DNA of 19,446 nucleotides from CAZKUN01 sp964555935. Lineage in GTDB: Bacteria > Armatimonadota > Zipacnadia > Zipacnadales > VGFC01. The notes under the pieces were generated by a model that saw only the letters and a program-made list of their open reading frames with translations, ran no database searches and had not been told where the DNA came from. Shown piece after piece: positions 13,981 through 19,446 of the stretch. The position numbers were made by a program, and so were the translations under genes. Each line of letters begins with the position of its first letter. Positions within the stretch are counted from its first letter, which is position 1. Where the stretch lies: contig CAZKUN010000177.1 of the NCBI GenBank assembly GCA_964555935.1, positions 1 to 19,446 on the forward strand, written 5' to 3'.

Positions 13981-14875
13981 GGGACTAGGCAAAGGGCTCG
14001 CCGATCTGATCTCGACGGATTCACTTAAGCTGGGCGCCGCGCTGGTGGAGTTGCGGCCGAATGAGATAGAACCGAACCCGTTTCAGCCTAGAACGTCAAT
14101 GGCGGACGCTCAACTCGATGAGCTTACGCGATCAATCGAGCGCCACGGGGTGGTACAACCGCTGGTGGTCCGGCCCGTGGGTAACGGGAACTACCAGTTA
14201 GTGACTGGCGAGCGCCGTTGGCGCGCCTCTCAGCGGGCGGGGTTGGCCACTGTACCGTGCCTCGTGAGGGAGACGAACGATAACGAAGCCCTGCAGATCG
14301 CGCTCGTCGAGAATCTGCAGCGTGAAGACCTCAATGCCATCGATGCGGGTCGCGGGTACAAGCAGCTCATGGTGGAGTTCGGGCTGACGCAGGAGCAAGT
14401 CGCGGGGGTCGTGGGCAAGAGCCGAAGCGCAATTGCCAACACGGTCCGCCTTCTCGATCTGCCCGATGCCGTACAGTCTGCTGTCGAAGCCGGGTCACTC
14501 ACCGAGGGTCACGCACGGGCTCTCCTGGGCATCGGCAAGGACGAGGTCGCCATCGCCCGGGCGGCCGAACACGTCGTCCAGGCCAATCTGACGGTCCGCG
14601 AGACGGAGGAGTACGTGCGCGAGCAGTCCGATCCGACCGACGCGGTCGCCACGACCACCAAGTCGACTCAGCCCGCCACGCTGGCGGATCCCGTCGCCGA
14701 TCCCAACCGCACAGACGTTGAGGAACGCCTCCAACGAGCTCTGGGCACGAAGATCCGCATCAAGATGCGAAAGCGGGGGGGCGTCATCCAGGTCGGGTTC
14801 CATGATGCAGATGATCTTGAGCGGCTGGTTGCTCGCTTGGACCCACCGACATCCCGCTTCGGGGAACTAGACTAG
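13970..14875 (+). CDS. parB: Chromosome-partitioning protein ParB (Spo0J)
   Basis: ParB binds parS, clamps on DNA with CTP and spreads to form the partition complex. The 301 residues begin with LGKGLADLI, the N-terminal segment that stimulates ParA. The CTP-binding region includes HGVVQPLVV (59-67), GERRWRA (80-86) and ENLQRED (114-120). A helix-turn-helix follows (LTQEQVAGVVGKSRSAIANTVRLLDLP region, 139-165). A variable linker leads to the C-terminal dimerisation domain (about 250-291). The ATG at 13970 is chosen because AAGGAGGTG precedes it by nine bases within the parA 3' end; the longer open frame from 13910 starts well inside parA. Confidence 0.97.
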   Translation: MPRKGLGKGLADLISTDSLKLGAALVELRPNEIEPNPFQPRTSMADAQLDELTRSIERHGVVQPLVVRPVGNGNYQLVTGERRWRASQRAGLATVPCLVRETNDNEALQIALVENLQREDLNAIDAGRGYKQLMVEFGLTQEQVAGVVGKSRSAIANTVRLLDLPDAVQSAVEAGSLTEGHARALLGIGKDEVAIARAAEHVVQANLTVRETEEYVREQSDPTDAVATTTKSTQPATLADPVADPNRTDVEERLQRALGTKIRIKMRKRGGVIQVGFHDADDLERLVARLDPPTSRFGELD

Positions 14876-15588
14876 GCGGAACCGCATGGGGCGGGCTCGC
14901 GCCTGTCCCAAGCGCCTCGACATCCATTACGGTCGCGCCCCACTACAAGACGTCGCTGGCGGCAGCGCCGCCGCGAGCTGGATGGCCGTACGCCCCCAGT
15001 CCAACGATCTCGAGGCCGATTCCCCCCATGTCTCCGCAGCGCCATCGCAACCACGACCAGAGATGTCGTCCACGCCGCCGCCCCTAGGTCGTGCGGCCTA
15101 ATATATCCTCTGAACTGTCTACTTCCGATCGCACGGGCGCTGTCCCATACACAACCTAGCCCAACGCAGGGCTAGATGCCCGCCCGGCGTCACAATTTCC
15201 CGCTCACACTGGCCGCGACCCGCGGATCGTGTCGCGGCGTCAGCCCCAGCCTCACGCAAGGAGCCTGACACCGTGCGCGCCTCAGTGCCGGGTTCTCTTG
15301 GTATATACAATAACCGCCTGGTCGGCCCAATCGCCAATTGTCGCTACGCGGGGCGCGTTGCACAGCCGGCCGCAGACAGGAACTAGGGGGTGGGCGTGGA
15401 AATGGGACCAACAGAACCGTCTTACTGGGCCATTAGCCCCACAATCGGGCCCTGCCGGACCGGCGGTCTCGACGCAGCGCGTCAGCGAGCGAGCGTCTGC
15501 GCGTGGGGGCAGCGCTAGCGATCATGGCTGGCGACGGTCTGATGCGTGGCATAGAGTGACGCTCGCCTGCCCGAAGGGAGCTCGTCTC
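14876..15588. other. Intergenic region after parB
   Basis: These 713 bases have no supported gene. A perfect hairpin CTAGCCC-AACGCA-GGGCTAG lies at 15156-15175 with no U-run on the plus strand, so it is at best a weak terminator. TACAAT at 15306-15311 resembles a -10 element for the next gene but has no good -35 at 17 bases. The open frame running into the following gene has neither a start signal nor protein-like composition. Confidence 0.5.
15156..15175. other. Perfect 7-bp hairpin downstream of parB
   Basis: CTAGCCC and GGGCTAG enclose a 6-base loop, about 280 bases after the parB stop. There is no run of T on either side, so a role in termination is only possible. Confidence 0.35.
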
Positions 15589-17853
15589 ATGCACCGCCCT
15601 GCTGCGCCCCTCTTGCTAGTCGTGCTCGCGCTGATCTCGTTCGCCCCCGCGCCCTCTGCCCAGGGCACTCACGCCCTCGACGAATACGGTGACGTCTCGA
15701 CAGTCGATGGGGCGGAGGAGGCGCTTCGCATTGCCGTCGGCGAGTTGATCGACGAAGGTGGGGGAGTGGTGGTCATTCCCGAGGGTGTGCCGGAGAGCGC
15801 GTCTATCGAGAATCTCCGGCAGGACGCCCGCTCAACCACCAATGAGGGCCCCGTCGTCACGATCATCGACCAGCGCCGCGGCTTCCTCGTCTACCAAGTC
15901 GCGCCCATCGGCAAGCACCAAGCGGGCACGTGGGCGGGTCTCCGCGTGGAGCGCATGCTCAACCTCGGTGATCAGAGCCTTCCGCACTGCGGCTGGCACG
16001 CCGCGCAAGCCATCGACAACTTCATCGTCAGCGGGAGCTCGTCGTACATGGCCACGCTCACCGAGGTCGCGGAGGCCGGCTCCGACGCCCGGCTGTACGT
16101 CGATCTCATCCGTGGCATCTGGGTCGGAGCCTACCTCAACGTCACTAGCAGCGTGATGGGCTACGCCGAGCCGTACGATCGCATCACCGTCAAGAGCATC
16201 GGCTGGGATGACGGGAAGAAGCGCAACTACTTCACCGCCGATCTCGAGCACGACCACCCCGTCGGCGCGCTCGTCTACAACAAGCACGTCGTCAACGGGC
16301 TCTCGGTGAACGGTTACTCCAACGCTGACAACCAGACCCCCGGCGAGATCTCCGCGACGCGCCATAACTACGGCGTCGGTGACAGCTTCGTCCTCAGCGG
16401 AATGTTCAAGTACATGGGCGATGTCTTCTCGGGCTTCGGTGATGAGGGTGGCATCGTGCTCAATGCGGAGACGGTGGGGGAGATCGAGTCCTTCCACTCC
16501 AAGGTCGAGGCCGTCGACTGGTCGCGCGACGAGGTCACCTACGAGGCGGGCCAGGTCCACGCTCACACGCTCAGCAACTCCCGCCCGCTCATCAACCTCA
16601 ACGAGAGCAAGTGGATCACCGCGGGCGAGGTCCGCATCGTTGCTCCCGGCACACCATACAAGGGCCAGACATACCCCGGCGTAATCGGCGGCCCGCAGAA
16701 CGTCTTCAACTACCAAGGCGGGCTGATCGAGGGCTCGGCCGACTGCCCCTGGGACGATAACATCATCGGCCGCTTCTTCGCGGTGACGGATCCCTCCGAA
16801 GTCATCACGCCTGATGACACATCCACCGTCGGCGGTTACGCGAGCAATCCCAGCCGCCCCATCCGCCGCTGGTATCGAATCATGGAGTTCGAGGCCAACG
16901 ATGACGGTACGAAGGTCCTCCGGATTCTCCGCGTTCGATGGTCTGCCGTCGCCGCCGGCGCGCCCAAGCTCTTCGATGATGACAACTACACCACAGACGA
17001 TCGCGACCGGCCGCTCAGCTACGCCATCGCCCCCGGCGCATGGGTCTATGACATCAGCCAGGGCTTCGCGAAGACTCACTCAACGGGCGGTCACCTCGAC
17101 GCGAGCCACCCGCGCAAGATCAAGGTCGTAGCCCATGCAGATCGAGGCACGAGCTTCGACTTCGAGTCCGGCGATGAGATCGAGCAAGCCGTCGGCGCCG
17201 ACCCGTGGCAGCCTCGTCCGCTCCGCATTCGCCAGTTCGATCAGATCCCCACCACGATGGACAATGCGACCATCGAGGTCCAGCAACTCGGCCGCGTTCA
17301 GGTGCCCACGTGCATCGGCATCTCCGGGATCATCCGTTCGCGCGACCAGCTCGAATCTCGCAAGGACAAGAAGGCGCCCTTCGCCACGGTCATGCGCGTA
17401 AACTCCCTCGCCGATGTCGGCATCGACTTCCAGACCGAGGTGCTCGATGCGGCCATCGTCTTCCGCCAGCCCAACGGTCATCCGCAGCCCATCCGCTGGA
17501 GCAGCGATGACGGCTCGAGCAGTCTCATCGTCGATCCATCCACGGGCGACTTCATCTTCGCCGGAGGCGCGCTCAACCTCAGCGGCGAGTCGCTCGTGAA
17601 CGCATCCGGCGTGTCGGCCACGGGCACGCCCGCGATGAACCTCCGAGGGATCGACGTCGCCGTTCCGGAGGGGGCGACCGAACTCGCGATCGCCTTCCCG
17701 CGCGCCGAGGTCGATGCCGCTTACGCCGTTTCAGTCACGCCGTCATGGATGACCGCGCTGTGCGCGCCGACGAAATCGGCCGAAGGCTTCACCGTGCAGT
17801 TCGCGAATGCCGCCCCGGCGGGCGCGACCATCCAGTGGATCATGGTCCGCTAG
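15589..17853 (+). CDS. Exported 754-residue protein, possible beta-helix
   Basis: The protein has a clear signal peptide (residues 1-24, hydrophobic core PLLLVVLALISF, cleavage probably after PSA). Residues 36-66 read VSTVDGAEEALRIAVGELIDEGGGVVVIPEG, here split as VSTVDGAEEAL and EGGGVVVIPEG; this is the opening pattern of pectate-lyase-like and phage-tailspike beta-helix proteins. The long middle part is rich in Gly, Asp and Asn, with no catalytic motif that I recognise. The last 73 residues (about 682-754; VPEGATELAIAFP, AYAVSVTPSW, FTVQFANAAPAGATIQWIMV) form a beta-rich module like C-terminal domains of secreted and tail-fibre-like proteins. The ATG at 15589 has AAGGGAG nine bases upstream; the frame upstream of it is not protein-like. 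The next gene is an exported GH29-like enzyme, so a surface or polysaccharide role is plausible. Function is unknown. Confidence 0.8.
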   Translation: MHRPAAPLLLVVLALISFAPAPSAQGTHALDEYGDVSTVDGAEEALRIAVGELIDEGGGVVVIPEGVPESASIENLRQDARSTTNEGPVVTIIDQRRGFLVYQVAPIGKHQAGTWAGLRVERMLNLGDQSLPHCGWHAAQAIDNFIVSGSSSYMATLTEVAEAGSDARLYVDLIRGIWVGAYLNVTSSVMGYAEPYDRITVKSIGWDDGKKRNYFTADLEHDHPVGALVYNKHVVNGLSVNGYSNADNQTPGEISATRHNYGVGDSFVLSGMFKYMGDVFSGFGDEGGIVLNAETVGEIESFHSKVEAVDWSRDEVTYEAGQVHAHTLSNSRPLINLNESKWITAGEVRIVAPGTPYKGQTYPGVIGGPQNVFNYQGGLIEGSADCPWDDNIIGRFFAVTDPSEVITPDDTSTVGGYASNPSRPIRRWYRIMEFEANDDGTKVLRILRVRWSAVAAGAPKLFDDDNYTTDDRDRPLSYAIAPGAWVYDISQGFAKTHSTGGHLDASHPRKIKVVAHADRGTSFDFESGDEIEQAVGADPWQPRPLRIRQFDQIPTTMDNATIEVQQLGRVQVPTCIGISGIIRSRDQLESRKDKKAPFATVMRVNSLADVGIDFQTEVLDAAIVFRQPNGHPQPIRWSSDDGSSSLIVDPSTGDFIFAGGALNLSGESLVNASGVSATGTPAMNLRGIDVAVPEGATELAIAFPRAEVDAAYAVSVTPSWMTALCAPTKSAEGFTVQFANAAPAGATIQWIMVR

Positions 17854-17894
17854 TGCTCGCGCAAACCGTTCTCCGTGATCGGCAGTTCCTGTGT

Positions 17895-17958
17895 CTGCGG
17901 GTCGCCTGACCCGCACCGAAGACCGCGGGGTTGGGCGTGCGGGTCAGGCGACCCGCAG
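17895..17958. repeat. Inverted pair of 21-bp REP-like palindromes
   Basis: Arms at 17895-17915 and 17938-17958 are perfect inverted copies, core TGCGGGTCGCCTGACCCGCA. Each arm is itself nearly palindromic (TGCGGGTC and GACCCGCA around GCCT), so either single or paired hairpins can form. The 22-base centre is unpaired. It sits 42 bases after the stop of the 754-residue gene and could act as its transcript end, though no U-run follows. The sequence differs from the 864-882 palindrome but has the same design. Confidence 0.65.
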
Positions 17959-18011
17959 GCACGGGAACATCACATCCGGTGCAAGCGCGCCCGCCAAGGG
18001 ACTACATCCAA

Positions 18012-19427
18012 ATGACTAGACCACTCGCCATCGCCTCGCTCATCCTGGCCGCGTCGTTCGCCCGCGGTGACACCATGAATCCCAAGACCGACTGGTTCAG
18101 CGAAGCCGGTTACGGCGTCTTTGTCCACTACCTCAGCGGGCTCCAGAACAACCCCGAGCACGTCGCCAGCCTCGGCCGCGAGACCTCGTGGGACGAGTGC
18201 GTGGACGAGTTCGACACGGAACTGTTCGCCGCCACGATGGAGGCGGTCGGCGCGCGGTATGTCATCTTCACGGTCATGCAGATCAACCGCTTCCTGATCG
18301 CGCCGAACGCGACGTTCGACCGGCTCACCGGCTACGCGCCCGGCGAGGCCTGCGCGACGCGAGATCTCATCGCGGACCTCTCCGAATCGCTCGGCAAACG
18401 CGACATCCCGCTCATGCTCTACTACACGGGCGACGGTCCGCGTGCCGACGCTCAAGCCAACGCGGCCTTCCAGTTCGGTGACCCCGTCACGGTCGACTTC
18501 GTCAGCAAATGGGCGAGCGTCGCGGAGGAGTATTCGCTGCGCTATGGCGACAAGGTCGTCGGCTGGTGGGTGGATGGATCGTATCCATTCATCGGCTATA
18601 CGGATGAGACGCTCGCCATTCTCGGGGACGCCATGCGCGCGGGCAATCCCGATAGCATCGTCGCCTTCAACCGCGGCGTCGATCCCCAGGTCATGTCTTA
18701 CACGCCGGTCGAGGATTACACGTGTGGCGAGCAGAATCGCTTCTTCGATATGCCCGCCGAGCGCTTCCTCGATGGCGAGCAGTGGCACATCCTCTCATAC
18801 CTCGGCACAGGCTGGGGGCAGCCCGGAAGCCAGTATTCTAAGCGCGATCTCGCCGAGTACGTGTTCGACGTGAATCAGCGTGGGGGAGTGGTATCCATCG
18901 AGGTGCTGCTCTTCCGGGATGGCTCCCTTGACCGCTCGCAGGTTGAGATGCTCAAGGCCGTCGATCATGAACTCCGGACCGGCAGGACGCGTCCGCCCGT
19001 CCCGCCGGGCAACCTCGCATATCGTAAACAGGGCCAGCTCCTCAGCGTCGATGGCTCGCGCGAACTCACGGTCAACAGCGGCACTCAGTTCCCCAAGCTC
19101 GGGGTTGACGGCCGCCTCGATACCCACGCTCTCGCCGGCGGCGAATGGGCGTGGTCGTTTCACGTGGACCTGGTCGACGTCGCCGATATCCGCCGCGTCA
19201 AGGTGACCTTCGGCAAGGGGTATGCGACGCATTTTGAGTTCCGCGTGTCGCTCGACGGGCAGACCTGGGAGACCGTTGCGTCGAAGGCCGACCACGGTGG
19301 CTCGCCGTTTGAGGCCAGCTTCGATCCGGTCCGCGCGCGATATGTCCGCGTGTCCGCGGGCAAGCCCGACGGTCCCGAGCAGCCCGGCACCCAAATGTCC
19401 ATCGCCGAACTCGAGGTTTACGACTAG
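18012..19427 (+). CDS. Exported GH29-like (alpha-L-fucosidase family) protein with F5/8 type C domain
   Basis: The family hydrolyses terminal alpha-L-fucose from glycans with retention. The 471 residues begin with a signal peptide (MTRPLAIASLILAASFARG). The catalytic barrel covers about residues 25-325, with WFSEAGYGVFVHY at the start and the probable nucleophile Asp188 in VGWWVDGSYPF. The acid/base residue is not obvious, and the sequence is far from typical fucosidases in the second half, so substrate is not certain. Residues about 334-471 form an F5/8 type C (discoidin, CBM32-like) domain: NLAYRKQ, GVDGRLDTHA, WSFHVDLVDVADIRRVKVTFG, FEFRVSLDGQTWETVAS, ARYVRVSAG and IAELEVYD. The ATG at 18012 has AAGGGA 11 bases upstream. 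It is probably exported to act on extracellular polysaccharide, perhaps with the preceding exported protein. Confidence 0.88.
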   Translation: MTRPLAIASLILAASFARGDTMNPKTDWFSEAGYGVFVHYLSGLQNNPEHVASLGRETSWDECVDEFDTELFAATMEAVGARYVIFTVMQINRFLIAPNATFDRLTGYAPGEACATRDLIADLSESLGKRDIPLMLYYTGDGPRADAQANAAFQFGDPVTVDFVSKWASVAEEYSLRYGDKVVGWWVDGSYPFIGYTDETLAILGDAMRAGNPDSIVAFNRGVDPQVMSYTPVEDYTCGEQNRFFDMPAERFLDGEQWHILSYLGTGWGQPGSQYSKRDLAEYVFDVNQRGGVVSIEVLLFRDGSLDRSQVEMLKAVDHELRTGRTRPPVPPGNLAYRKQGQLLSVDGSRELTVNSGTQFPKLGVDGRLDTHALAGGEWAWSFHVDLVDVADIRRVKVTFGKGYATHFEFRVSLDGQTWETVASKADHGGSPFEASFDPVRARYVRVSAGKPDGPEQPGTQMSIAELEVYD

Positions 19428-19446
19428 CCATCAGGCACCTGAGAAT

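Noticed and set aside
15832..17079. 415-codon open frame on the minus strand
   Set aside because: Antisense to the 754-residue exported protein, whose signal peptide and ribosome binding site support the plus-strand gene.
19156..19171. parS-like sequence CGTTTCACGTGGACCT inside the GH29-like gene
   Set aside because: Only 12 of 16 bases match, the second half-site is broken, and the bases encode conserved residues of the F5/8 C domain (SFHVDL).

Overview
This is the replication-origin region of a high-GC bacterial chromosome. The core is recF-dnaN-dnaA on the minus strand and mnmG-rsmG-parA-parB on the plus strand, running away from each other. A DUF721/DciA-type gene and rtcB follow recF. 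Two exact or near-exact parS sites lie next to parAB, and candidate origin sequences lie on both sides of dnaA. The organism cannot be named from the sequence. The dnaA-dnaN-recF-DUF721 order, the high GC, palindromic intergenic repeats and secreted carbohydrate-active proteins suggest a free-living, environmental, probably uncultured lineage; an Armatimonadota-like or similar phylum is only a guess.

Layout. 1-707 (minus) is the start of a six-helix membrane protein whose 3' end is off the window; its promoter is overlapped by a perfect palindrome. 708-1008 holds REP-like palindromes. 1009-4279 (minus) reads recF, dciA-like gene, rtcB with tight spacing and is probably one operon. 4280-4865 is non-coding and contains a 107-bp imperfect hairpin element. 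4866-7001 (plus) encodes a membrane-anchored or exported alpha/beta hydrolase and a radical SAM protein of unknown function. 7035-7066 is a terminator-like hairpin in the convergent gap. 7119-9962 (minus) is dnaN and dnaA, separated by a gap carrying an AT-rich tract, six DnaA-trio-like triplets and degenerate DnaA boxes. 9963-10753 carries a tight cluster of three DnaA boxes and, further on, two stable hairpins. 10754-14875 (plus) is mnmG, rsmG, parA and parB. 14876-15588 is non-coding. 15589-17853 and 18012-19427 (plus) encode two exported proteins: a 754-residue protein with a possible beta-helix start, and a GH29-like (alpha-L-fucosidase family) enzyme with a C-terminal F5/8 type C domain. 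An inverted pair of 21-bp repeats separates them.

How the parts fit. DnaA would bind one or both box clusters and open DNA at the trio/AT-rich site. DnaN and the DciA-like protein serve clamp loading and helicase loading; RecF serves gap repair. ParB would load at the two parS sites in rsmG and ParA would move or segregate the origin. MnmG and RsmG are RNA-modification enzymes that commonly sit here. The transcription of the core genes away from the dnaA region agrees with replication starting between dnaN and mnmG. The clearest departures from the usual picture are a zinc-ribbon tail on the DciA-like protein, a non-standard DnaA Walker A motif, a shortened and divergent MnmG, and an operator-like palindrome on the first promoter.
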